This document shows, piece by piece, positions 21,817 to 33,516 of a DNA stretch of 64,000 bases. The DNA is from Bactrocera neohumeralis (Eukaryota; Arthropoda; Insecta; Diptera; Tephritidae). The notes beneath the pieces are model-generated. The model was not told where the DNA came from. It made no database searches and saw only the letters and a program-made list of their open reading frames with translations. Both the position numbers and the translations under genes were made by a program. Each line of letters begins with the position of its first letter. Position 1 is the first letter of the stretch. The stretch spans positions 17,389,341-17,453,340 of the forward strand of contig NW_026089624.1 in the NCBI RefSeq assembly GCF_024586455.1, read 5' to 3'.

Positions 21817-23587
21817 TGTACACATCTAGAAATCCACAACAAATTTTTTCAAATCATTAGCTTTACGTAATAAAGTTAATAAACTTTCTCTATCTTACTA
21901 AAGTTGGCATAAAGCCATAACGGCTGTGCATTTGCAAAAATTCCACAATTTTACATTTAAGTATAAAACCGTTTTTCCTGCATTTAAACTCTTATCAATC
22001 CATATCCAGTTTAATCAAATAATCAACGTCACATATTCAAGTTAATTAATTTTCTTCATCTTCCTAAAGTTGGCATAAAGCCATAACGTCAGAGCATTTG
22101 GAAAAATTCCACAATTTTACATTTAGGTATAAAACCGATTTTCTTGCATGTACACATTTAGCAATCCATATCGAGTTGATTCAAATCATTAACGTCACAT
22201 ATTCAAGTTAATTAACCTTCGTCATCTTACAGAAGTTGGCATAAAGCCAAAACGGCAGAGCATTTGGAAAAATTCCACAATTTTACATTTAGGTATAAAA
22301 CCGATTTTTTGCATGTACACATTTAGAAATCCATATCAAGTTAATTCAAATCATTAACGTCACATATTAAAGTTACTTAACCTTCTTCATCTTACTAAAG
22401 TTGGCATAAAGCCAAACGGCAGTGCATTTGGAAAAATTCCACAATTTTACATTTAGGTATAAAACCGATTTTCTTGCATGTACACATTAAGAAATACATA
22501 TCAAGTTGCTTGAAATCATTAGCTTCACATATTAAAGTTAATTAACCTTCTTCATCTTACTGAAGTTAGCATAAAGCCAAAACGGCAGTGCATTTGGAAA
22601 ATTCCAGAATTTTACATTTAGGTATAAAACCGGTTTTCTTGCATTTACACATTTAGAAATACATATCATATTTAAGTTAATTAACTTTCTTCATCTTACT
22701 AAAGTTGGCATAAAGCCATAACGGCAGTGCATTTGGAAAAATTCCACAATTTTACATTTAGGTATAAACCCGACTTTCTTGCATACATATATTTAGAAAT
22801 ACATATCAAGTTGCTTCAAATCATTAGCTTAACATAATAAAGTTAATTAACCCTCATCATCTTACTCAAGTTGACATAAAGCCATAACGGCAGTGCATTT
22901 GGAAAAATTCCGCAATTTTACATTTAGGTATAAAACCGATTTTCTTGCATGTACACATTTAGAAATAAATATCAAATTACCTTAAATCATTAGCTTAACA
23001 TATTAAAGTTAATTAACCCAAGGAAAAAATTCCACAATTTTTCATTTAGGTATAAAACCGATTTTCTTGCATATGCACATTTAGAAATACATATCAAGTT
23101 GCTTCAAATCATTAGCTTAACATATTAAAGTTAGTTAACCTTCTTCATCTTACTGAAGTGTACATAGAACCATAACGACAGTGCTTTTGGAAAAAATTCC
23201 ATAGCTTTTCATTTAGCTATTAAACCGATTTTCTTGCATGTACGCATGTAGAAATCAACAACAAATTGTTTCAAATCATTAGCTTTACATATTAAAGACA
23301 ATAAACTTTCTTCATTCTACTAAAGTTGGCATAAAGCCACAACAGCTGTGCATTTGCAAAAAATTCCATAATTTTACATTTAGGTGTTAAGCCGATTTTC
23401 GTGCATGTACACATCGAGAAATAAACAACAAATTGTTTCAAATCATTAGCTTTACATATTAAAGTTAATTAACATTCTTCATCTTACTGAAGTTGGCATA
23501 AAGCCAAAACGGCAGTGATTTGGAAAATTCCATAATTTTACATTTAGGTATAAAACCGATTTTCTTGCATGTACGCATTTAGAATAC
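21817..23587 (-). repeat. Satellite array, R direction
   Basis: About eleven monomers, one of them internally shortened near 23019. Ends within a monomer at the pogo-like insertion. Confidence 0.92.
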
Positions 23588-24063
23588 AGGAAGCGGAATC
23601 ACGGGCCAGCGCGATATTTTTTTCCCTAGTATAGGTTGACAGCTGCAACCAACTGTCATCGGCTCGTCTTATACTAAGCTCAGTTTCTATATACCACTCG
23701 AGCTGTGAACATGTGTTATAACCTCTCTGCGACAACAAAAAGAAATTCGACACTCCGAAAGTTTTTTTCAACTCTGTGTACAGTTGATTTTTTTCACATT
23801 TTTCAATAAATTCATCCAGGTAAATATGTTTATAATATTAGTTGAGCCTTTAGCCTTCGACACACAAAAGAAATTTTGCACGAATTTACATTGTGTTCAT
23901 TATTCACCGCCATTTTGCAAATGTGAGCGTTTGGGGAATGTTGACATGCTAACTTCATATATTTGACGTGTATATGTGATTTTTCGTTCAGAATTTCAAC
24001 AACACAATAGTTTTTCAACATTTCCTGATAGTTTCGTGGTCCGAAAAATTTTTTTTAGGCATT

Positions 24064-25945
24064 ATGCCGCGGTACTATCCCAAACAGGAGAAAATTGTTG
24101 ATTTCGACAACATTTTGGAGGCGATCAAGTCGGTGAAAATACATCACAACAGCGTTCGACAATCTGCGACGGCACACAAAATTCCGAGGACCAACCTGAT
24201 GCGTTATATTGCAGCATTTGATGGTGCGAGCATCGACGTTACTACTGCCAATGCCGATGTAATGAAGAATTTGCTGGCTGAAAGCACGACGATGGGCACA
24301 AAAACGGTGAGTTCTGCTGGTTTCTTTCTTTTTCTTTCATCGAATAATAAATAATTTTTTTTTTTATTTCAGATCTTCAACATCGAACAAGAGAAGGCGC
24401 TGATAAGCTACATTCTCCAGGCCAGCGTCATCAACAATGGAATTAGTTTGATGGAGCTTCGTAAGCCCGCGTATGAATTTGCTCGGAAAGTTGGCGCGAG
24501 TAAGGATTGGCAGTTGGCGTTCATGAAACGCCACAAATTTTGTCACTGCGAACACCAGAGCAAGTAAGCCAGAACCGTGTGAAGCGATTCAACAAAGAGA
24601 ATGTCGATGCATTCTTTGCCAACCTTTCATCCGTTCTCGGTAAGACGCCGTTTGAACCTCACCGAATATGGAACATGGATGAAACCGGTTGCCCGACCGT
24701 GCCAAACAGACCTGTCAAAACCATCGCGCGCAAAGGACAAAAGCAGGTCGGCTCATCAACATCTGCCGAAAAAGGCACCAATGTGTCTTTGGCTTTGGCC
24801 GTCAGCGCTAGTGGCCAGTCTATACCGCCATTCTTCCTCTTTCCCCGAGTCAACATGAAAGAGATTTTTATGACTCATGCGAGTCATGGCGCTGTTGGTG
24901 TTGCGAACGGTTCTGGTTACATGAACTCTGACGTATTCCCTCAATTCATGCGTCATTTCATCAAGCACACCGGTGCTAATGCCGATTCGCCAACCATGTT
25001 GCTGCTGGACAACCACGGTTCGCATTTATCGATCGAGGTGATAGATTTGGCGTTGGATCATGGCATCACGTTGCTGTCTTTTCCGCTGAAATGCACGCAC
25101 AAAATGCAGCCGCTAGATGTTGCGGTATTTGCACCATTTAAAGGCATGATGACCGTGAAGCATGATGCATGGAAAAAGTCCAACATTGGTGTCACTTTCG
25201 ATCTGCATCATGTGCCGCTCCTTGTCGATCAGTGCCTCGATGTTATGTTAACGCCAAAAACCATCAAATCCGGCTTCCGAACAACTGGCATCTACCCGTT
25301 CAACCCGCAAATTTTCACTGAAGTTGACTTTGTCGCTTCGGAACTGAGCGGCGAAAATTTGTTCGGTGACGAAGAGAAAGACGCCGACAATCAACGTCGA
25401 GTTCTTGCCTCTGGTGATGCCATTGTGACTGCTGCGAATGAGGAGATGTCAACGTCGGAGGCATCGACAAGTGCCCCAGCTTCAACAAGTAGTGCTGCAT
25501 CATCGTCGTTGTCTCTTGTTTCGGCTCCACAGCTCCGTGATGCATTGAAATCGGTTGGCCCGTTGAAATTGGGCACACCTGCGCCGAAATCAAAACGTGG
25601 CCGCAAGACAATGGAGTCAACGATTTTGACATCGCCTGAGGTTGTCGCAGATCTGCGTGACAAGGCCGAAAAAAGCGGCAAAAATTGACGAAGGCAGCCG
25701 ATGAACCAGCAGCCAAGAATCAAAAAGGCCGTGGCAAATCGAAGACGCCACGGAAGAGAAGCCCGTCTCCGACCGAAACCGACATCGAAGAGGAACGATT
25801 TTTGCACGATTTGCCAAAAAAGATGCCGAAGCACGAGAATCGTCAAAACACGGCCCATTGCATCGTTTGCGATCGAGGGGTTCACTTGAAATGTGCCGGA
25901 CCGAACCCGAACACTTACACCTGCATCCACTGCGAGTCGGAATAA
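24064..25945 (+). pseudogene. pogo/Tigger-like transposase: HTH, DDE and PHD-type finger
   Basis: Exon 1 (24064-24306) encodes a psq-type helix-turn-helix (MPRYYPKQEK through NLMRYIAAF). An intron at 24307-24372 has a GTGAGT donor and a TTTTATTTCAG acceptor. Exon 2 continues with a CENPB-like segment (GASKDWQLAFMKRH), then the DDE_1 nuclease: first Asp in WNMDETG (about 24668-24688), second in LLLDNHGSH (about 25000-25026), third in MQPLDVAVF (about 25107-25133). A Ser/Ala-rich linker leads to a Cys4-His-Cys3 PHD-type finger (CTIC, CIVC, H, C, CIHC). Frameshifts occur near 24540, near 25685 and twice around 25800-25825; the last two compensate each other. All metal-binding and catalytic residues remain. 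Confidence 0.85.
24307..24372 (+). other. Intron of the pogo-like transposase gene
   Basis: 66 bp with donor ACG|GTGAGT and a long pyrimidine tract before TTTCAG. It joins the HTH exon to the CENPB-like segment; without splicing the frame stops at 24354. Confidence 0.8.
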
Positions 25946-26262
25946 TTGTTTTCGCCATTTCCTATTTTTCTTATTATTTATGAATCTCTCTTTCATTTCC
26001 ATTGATAAATAAACGTTTTTCATCGGTAACAATCATGTTTTAACCCGACATTCCCCACTTTTCAAAATCGCAACATCAGGTTTTTTGCGCCAATGGCTAT
26101 AAATTTTAAATTTTTGTAGAATTTTATCAAGCCAATGTTATCAAAAGGAAGGTTACGACTCGCACTACAAATCCATGCTTTGGAATTTTCACAAAAAATA
26201 ACTTTTATGTGACTTTTTAACCGAAATCAAAACGTGGCCCAACATTCCCCACCTTTCCCCTT

Positions 26263-29200
26263 AATTAACTTTTTCATCTTACTAAATTTGGCATAAAGCC
26301 ATAACGGCAGCGCATTTGGAAAAGTTCCACAATTTTACATTTAGTTATAAAACCGATTTTCTGCATGTACACATTTAGAAATCCATATCAAGTTGTTTCA
26401 AATTATTAAATTCACATATTACAGTTAATTAACCCTATTCATTTTACAGAAGCTGGCATTGAGCCATAACGGCAGTGCATTTGGAAAAATTCCATAATTT
26501 TACATTTAGGTATAAAACCGATCTTGCTGGCATTTACACATTTAGCAATCCATATCGAGTTAATTCAAATCATTAACGTCACATATTCAAGTTAATTAAC
26601 CTTCGTCATCTTACAGAAGTTGGCATAAAGCCAAAACGTCAGTGCATTTGGAAAAATTCCAGAATTTTACATTTAGGTATAAAACCGATTTTCCTGCATA
26701 TACACATTTAGAAATCCACATCGAATTGCTTCAAATTATCAACTTAACAAATTAGAGTTAGTTAATCTTCTTCAATTTACTGAAGGTGGCATAAAGCCAT
26801 TATGGCAGTGCATTTGGAAAAATTCCATAATTTTTACATTTAGGTATAAAACCGATTTGCCTGCATGTACACATTTAGAAATCCACATAAAGTTATTTCA
26901 AATCGTTAGCTTCACATATTACAGTTATTTAACCTTTTTCATCTTACTAAAGTTGGCATAAAGCCATAACGGCAAAGCATTTGGGAAAATTCCACAATTT
27001 TATATTTAGGTATAAAACCTATTCTTGCTGCATTTAAACATTTAGCAATTCATATTAAGTTGCTTCAAATCATTAGCTTCACATTTTAAAGTTAATTAAC
27101 CTTCTTCATCTTACCAAAGTTGGCATAAAGCCAAACGGCAGTGCATTTGGAAAAATTCCCAATTTTACATTTAGGTATAAAACCGATTTTCTTGCATGTA
27201 CACATTTTAGAAATCCATCAAATTGCTTCAAATCATTAGCTTCACATATTAAAGTTATTAAACCTTCTTCATCTTACTCAAGTTGACATAAAGCCATAAC
27301 GGCAGTGCATTTGGAAAATTCCAGAATTTTACATTTAGGTATAAAACCGATTTTCTTGCATATACATACAAATTTAGAAATCCATATCAAGTTGCTTTAA
27401 ATCATAAGCTTCACATATTAAAGTTAATTAACCTTCTTCATCTTACTGAAGTTGGCATAAAGCCAAAACGGCAGTGCATTTGGAAAAATTCCACAATTTT
27501 ACATGTAGGTATAAAACCGATTTTCTTGCATATACACATTTAGAAATCCATATCAAATTGCTTTAAATCATTAGCTTTACATATTAAAGGTAATTAACCT
27601 TCACCATCTTACTGAATTTGGCATAAAGCCAAGTCAGCAGTGCATTTGGAAAATTCCACATTTTTACATTTAGGTATAAAACCGATTTTCCTGCATGTAC
27701 ACATTTAGAAATCCATATCAAGTTGCTTCAAATCATTAACGTGACATATTCAAGTTAATTAACCTTCTTCATCTTACTGAATTTGGCATAAAGCCAAAAC
27801 GGCAGTGCATTTGGAAAATTCCCTAATTTTACATTTAGGTATAAAACCGATTTTCTTGCATATACACATTTAGAAATCCATATCAAATTGCTTTGAATCA
27901 TTAGCTTCACATATTAACGGTAATTAATCTTCCTCATCTTACTGAAGTTGGCATTAAGCCAAAAGGGCAGTGCATTTGGAGAAATTCCACAATTTTACAT
28001 TTAGGTATAAAACCGACTTTCGTGCATGTACACATTTAGAAATCCATATCAAGTTGTTTCAAATTATTAAATTCACATATTAAAGTTAACTAACCCTCAT
28101 CATCTTACCCAAAATGACATAAGACCATAACGGCAGTGCATTTGAAAAAATTCCAGAATTTAACAATTAGGTATAAAACCGATGTGCATGTACACATTTA
28201 GAAATCCATATCAAGTTGCTTTTAATCATTAGCTAAACATATTAAAGATAATTAACCTCCTTCATCTTACTGAAGTTGGCATAAAGCCAAAACGGCAGTG
28301 CATTTGGAAAAAATTCCATCACTTTACATTTAGGTATAAAACCGATTTTCTCTCATGAACAAATTTAGAAATCCATATCAATTTGCTTCAAATCGTTAGC
28401 TTCATATAAAGTTAATTAATCTTATTCATCTTACAGAAGTTGGCATAAAACCAAAACGGCAGTGCATTTGGAAAAATTCCACAATTTTACATTTAGGTAT
28501 GAAACCGATTTTCTTGCATATAAACATTTAGAAATCCATATCGATTTGCTTCAAATCATGAGCTTCACATTTTATAGTTAAATTAACCTTCTTCATCTTA
28601 TTGAAGTTGGTATAAAGCCAAAACGGCAGTGCCTTTGGAAAAATTCCACATTTTTACATTTAGGTATAAAACCGATTTTCTTGCATATACATACACATTT
28701 AGAACTCCATACCATATTAAGTTGTCTCAAATCATTGGCTTAACATACTAAATTAATTAACCTTCTTCATCTTACAGAAGTTGGCATAAAACCAAAACGA
28801 CAGTGCATTTGGAAAAATTCCACAATTTTTCATTTATTTATAAAACCGATTTCCTTCCATATACACATTTAGAAATCCATATTAAGTTGCTATTAAATCC
28901 ATATTAAGTTAATTAACCTTCTTCATTTTATTGAAGTTGGCATAAAGCCAAAACGGCAGTGCATTTGAAAAAATTCCAGAATTTTACATTTAGGTATAAA
29001 ACCGATTTTCTTGCATGTACACATTTAGAAATCCATATCAAATTGCTTCAAATTATTAGCTTCACATATTAAAGTTAATTAATCTTATTCATCTTACAGA
29101 AGTTGGCATAAAGCCAAAACGACAGTGCATTTGGAAAAATTCCACAATTTTACATTTAGGTATAAAACCGATTTTCTTGCAGATGCACATTTGGCAATCC

Positions 29201-32200
29201 ATGTCGAATGGCTTCATATCATTAGCTTAACATATTAAAGTTAATAACCCTCACATTCATGTTAATTAACCTTCTTCATCTTACTAAGTTGGCATAAAGC
29301 CAAAACGGCAGTGCTTTTGGAAAACTTGCATAATTTTACATTTAGGTATAAAACCGATTTTCTTGCATGTACACATTTAGAAATCCATATCAAGTTGCTT
29401 CTTAAAATCATTAGCTTCATCTTACTCAATTATTAAAGTTTTAATTAAACCGATTTTCTTGTATGTACCCATCTAGAAATCCACAACAATTTGTTTCATA
29501 TCATTAGCTTTACATAATAAAGTTAATAAACTTCATCCATAAAGTTGGCATAAAACCATAACGGCACCGCATTTGGAAAAATTCCACAATTTTACATTTA
29601 GGTATAAAACCGATTTTCTTGCCTGTACACATTTAAAAATCCATATCAAGTTGCTTCAAATCATAAGCTTCACATTTAAAGTTAATTAACCTCGTCATCT
29701 TACTAAAGTTGGCATAAAGCCATAACGGCAGTGCATTTGGAAAAATTCCACAATTTTTCATATAAGTATAAAACCGATTTTCTTGCATACACATATTTAG
29801 AAATACAATATATATTTAGAAATACATATAAAGTTGCTTCAAATCGTTAACTTCATATATTAAAGTTAATTTACCTTCTTCATATTACAGAAGTTGGCAT
29901 AAAGCCATAACGGCAGTGCATTTGGAAAAAATTCCACAATTTTTACATTTAGGTATAAAACCGATTTTCTTGCATATACACAATTAGAAATCCACAACGA
30001 ATTGCTTCAAATCACCAGCTTGACATATTCAAGTTAATTAACCTTCACCATCTACCTCAAGTTGACATAAGACCATAACGGCAGTGCATTTGGAAAAATT
30101 CCACAATTTTTCATTTAGGTATAAAACCGATTTTCTTTCATATACACATTTAGAAATCCATTTCAAGTTGCTTCAAATCATTAAATTCACATATTAAAGT
30201 TAATTAAATTTCTTCGTCTTACTAAAGTTGGCATAAAGCCAAAACGGCAGTGCATTTGGAAAATTCAAGAATTTTACATTTAGTTATAAAACCGACTTTC
30301 TTGCATGTACACATTTAGAAATCCATATCATGTTGCTTCAAATCATTAATTCACATATTCAAGTTTAATTACCTTTCTTCATCTTACTGAAGTTGGCATA
30401 AAGCCATAACGGCAGTGCATTTGAAAAAAATTCCACAATTTTACATTTGAAAAAACTAGAAAATTCCATAATTTTACATTTAGGTATTATCAAGTTTACA
30501 TATTAAAGTAGCCTTACATTTTAAAGTTAAAAACTTTCTTCATCTTACTAAAGTTGGCATTACAGCGGCTTGATTTTTTTGCATTTACACATTTAGAAAT
30601 CCATATCAAGTTACCTCAAATCATAAGCTTAAAATATTAAAGTTATTTAACCCTCATCATCTTACTGTAGTTGGCATAAAGCCATAACGGCAGTGCATTT
30701 AGAAAAAATTCCATAATTTTACATTTAGGTGTTAAGCCGATTCGTGCATGTGCATAAAAAAAAATTGTTTCAAATCATTAATTTACATATTAAAGTTAAT
30801 AACTTTCTTTTTAAAGTTTTACTTTTACATTTATAAAACCAATTTTCTTGCATGTGCATATACATTTAGAAATACATATCAAGTTGCTTCAAATCATTAG
30901 CTTAACATATTAAAGTTAATTAACCCTCATCATCTTACTGTAGTTGGCATAAAGCCATAACGGCAGTGCATTTAGAAAAATTCCACAATTTTACATTTAG
31001 GAATAAAACCGATTTTCCTTGCTTCAAATCATTAGCTTTACATATTAAAGTTAATAAACTTTCTTCATCTTACCAAAGTTTGCATAAAGCCACAGCGGCT
31101 GTGCATTTGCAAAAAATTCCATAATTTTACATTTAGGTATAAAACCGATTTTCTTTCATGCACACATTTAAAAATACATATCAAGTTTCTTCAAATAATT
31201 AGCTTAACATATTAAAGTTAATTAACTCTCATCATCTTACTAAAGTTGATATAAGACCATAACGGCATTGCATTTGGAAAAAAATCCATAATTTTACATT
31301 TAGGTATTAAACCGATTTCTTCCATGTACGCATCTAGAATTCCACAACAAATTATTTCATATCATTAGCTTTACATATTAAAGTTAATTAACTTTCTTCA
31401 TCTTACTAAAGTTGGCATAAATCCAAAACGGCAGTGCATTTGGAAAATTTCAGAATTTTACATTTTGGTATAAAACCGACTTTCTTGCATTCAAACATTA
31501 AGCAATCCATATCGAGTTGATGCAAATCATTAACGTCACATATTCGTGTTAATTAACCTTCTTCATCTTACTAAAGTTGGCATAAAGCCAAAACGGCAGT
31601 GCATTTAGAAAATTTCAGAATTTTACACTTAGGTATAAAACCGATTTTCCTGCATGTACACATTTAGAAATCCATATCAAGTTGTTTCAAATCATTAATG
31701 TCACATATTCAAGTAATTTAACCTTCGTCATTTTACAGAAGTTTGCAAAAAGCCATTACGGCAGTGAATATACACATTTAGAAATGCAGACCGAATTGCT
31801 TTAAATCATTAGCTTCACATATTAAAGTAAATTAATCTTCTTCATCTTACTTAAGTTGACATAAAGCCATAAAGGCAAAGCATTTGGAAAAATTCCACAA
31901 TTTTACATTTAGGTATAAAACCGATTTTCTTGCATATACATATTTAGAAATACATATCAAGTTGCTTCAAATCATTAGCTTCACATATTAAAGTTAATTA
32001 ACCCTCATCATCTTACTTAAGTTGATATAAAGCCATAAAGGCAGTGCATTTAAAAAAATTCCATAATTTTACATTTAGGTATTAAGCCTATTTTCGTGCA
32101 TGTACACATCTAGAAATCCATATTAGGGTGTTTCAAATCATTAGCTTTACATATTAAAGTTAATAAACTTTCTTCATCTTACTAAAGTTGGCATAAAGCC

Positions 32201-32302
32201 ATAACGGCAGTGCATTTGCAAAAATTCCATAATTTTACATTTAAGTATAAAACCGATTTTCTTTCATGTACACATTTAGAAAAACATATCAAGTTGCTTC
32301 AA
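26263..32302 (-). repeat. Main satellite array, R direction, about 6 kb
   Basis: The longest uninterrupted array, about 36 monomers. AAAACCGAT boxes at about 26513, 26681 and 26848 give a spacing of 167-168 bp. Each monomer has TTAATTAACCTTCTTCATCTTAC, AAGTTGGCATAAAGCC and CGGCAGTGCATTTGG blocks. Divergence between neighbours is visible throughout. Units near 30440-30550 and 30720-30850 are shortened or shuffled. Confidence 0.95.
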
Positions 32303-33516
32303 TTCTTAATGTGTGCTTAGTGAGTGCAGCCGTACGTACTAAGCTCTGGATTTATTAACTAAAACAAGCGAATAATAATAATCCGTACGCGTGTGAACTA
32401 AAATAGAAGAAAAAAAAAACAATAAGAACATATTGATTTAATGATCGATGACACTGACAGCGATGGGAGGTGTGTGGACAGCGAAGTCTGGCAAACCACA
32501 TACCTACCTAAAGCAAGAAAGCGTATGAGCATTGACTCTCCAAAAATAACTAAAAAACATCAAAGGATGAGCGAAGGGTCAAACAACTCAAACCGGTTTT
32601 CTGTGCTAGATTTGGACGTGCAAAGTAATAAACACAACTCTAAGGAAAAAGAGGACTCAATGTTAACTGCTGTAGTTTCTCACAAGCCTCCACCAATTTT
32701 TGTACCTCAAGTGAGTGATACATATAAATAAAATGTTGAAAAGCTTTTCAATTGTTATTGGTAAAGAAAACTTCACCTACAAGTCAGGCAGGGACGGACA
32801 AGGGAGAGTAATGACCTCAAACAGTGATTGCTACAGAAAACTTGTTAGCTATTTATATACCAATAATATTACTTTTCATACATATCAATTGAAAGAAGAT
32901 AAGCCATATCGAATAGTTATAAAAAATATTCACTTATCAACTCCTGTCGATGATATCAAGCATGACTTAGAAAAAAACGGGCATACTGTGCGAAATATTG
33001 TAAATGCAAAAAGCAAAATTTCAAAATTGCCGATGTCAATATTCTTTGTTGATCTTGAACCTTCGACAAACAATAAAAAAGTATTTGACGTAAATCGCTT
33101 ATGCAATGCCATAGTAAAGATTGAGCCACCTAGAAAATTTAACGATTTGGTACAATGCCACCGCTGTCAATAGTTCGGCCATACCAAGCAATATTGCAAA
33201 AAGCCTTATAGATGTGTAAAGCGTGCACTAGACCATCCTTCGTCTCTTTGTTCAAAAGATAGAGAAACTTCACCGAAATGCTTCCATTGCCTTCAAAATT
33301 ATACCGCCAATTACAAAGGTTGTAAAATTTATCAAGAGTTAGTTTCAAAAAAAGACTCGCTTAATAATAAGACAAGGCCTTCCTTGTTCAAACTTGCAAA
33401 TGCCGAATATCAAGTTCCCCATAAAAACGTTAGCTATGCTGATGTAACAAGAGGACAACTTAGTTCTACTACAACCACAGTACGCCATGAAAAAATTGAC
33501 AAACTCAAAGAATTGA
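32303..33516 (+). pseudogene. Jockey-clade LINE 5' part: 5' UTR and broken ORF1
   Basis: After a 5' UTR of about 140 bp, ORF1 opens at 32441. It is frameshifted near 32715-32730 and runs on to a TAG at 33171-33173. The middle (YRIVIKNIHLSTPVDDIKHD onward) matches the PRE_C2HC region of Jockey/X-element ORF1 nucleic-acid-binding proteins. Zinc knuckles follow: the first is CHRC...H...C with the TAG inside it; the second has lost a Cys (CVKRALDH); the third is degenerate. The fragment ends within ORF1 at a junction with satellite, so ORF2 and the 3' end are gone. That is opposite to normal 5' truncation of LINEs. Confidence 0.8.

Larger units (their letters stand above)
23588..26262 (+). mobile_element. 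pogo/Tigger-like DNA transposon, about 2.7 kb
   Basis: A non-satellite island bounded by satellite, with weakly matching inverted ends. The left end reads GGAAGCGGAATCACGGGCC; the complement of the right end reads GGAAAGGTGGGGAATGTTGGGCC. A TA is present at each boundary, fitting the TA target of IS630-Tc1-mariner elements, but the exact ends are uncertain by a few bases. It encodes one gene with an intron. Confidence 0.75.

Noticed and set aside
25315..26032. Long minus-strand frames opposite the pogo-like transposase
   Set aside because: They are antisense shadows of the coding exon; the plus strand carries the conserved HTH, DDE and PHD-type motifs.
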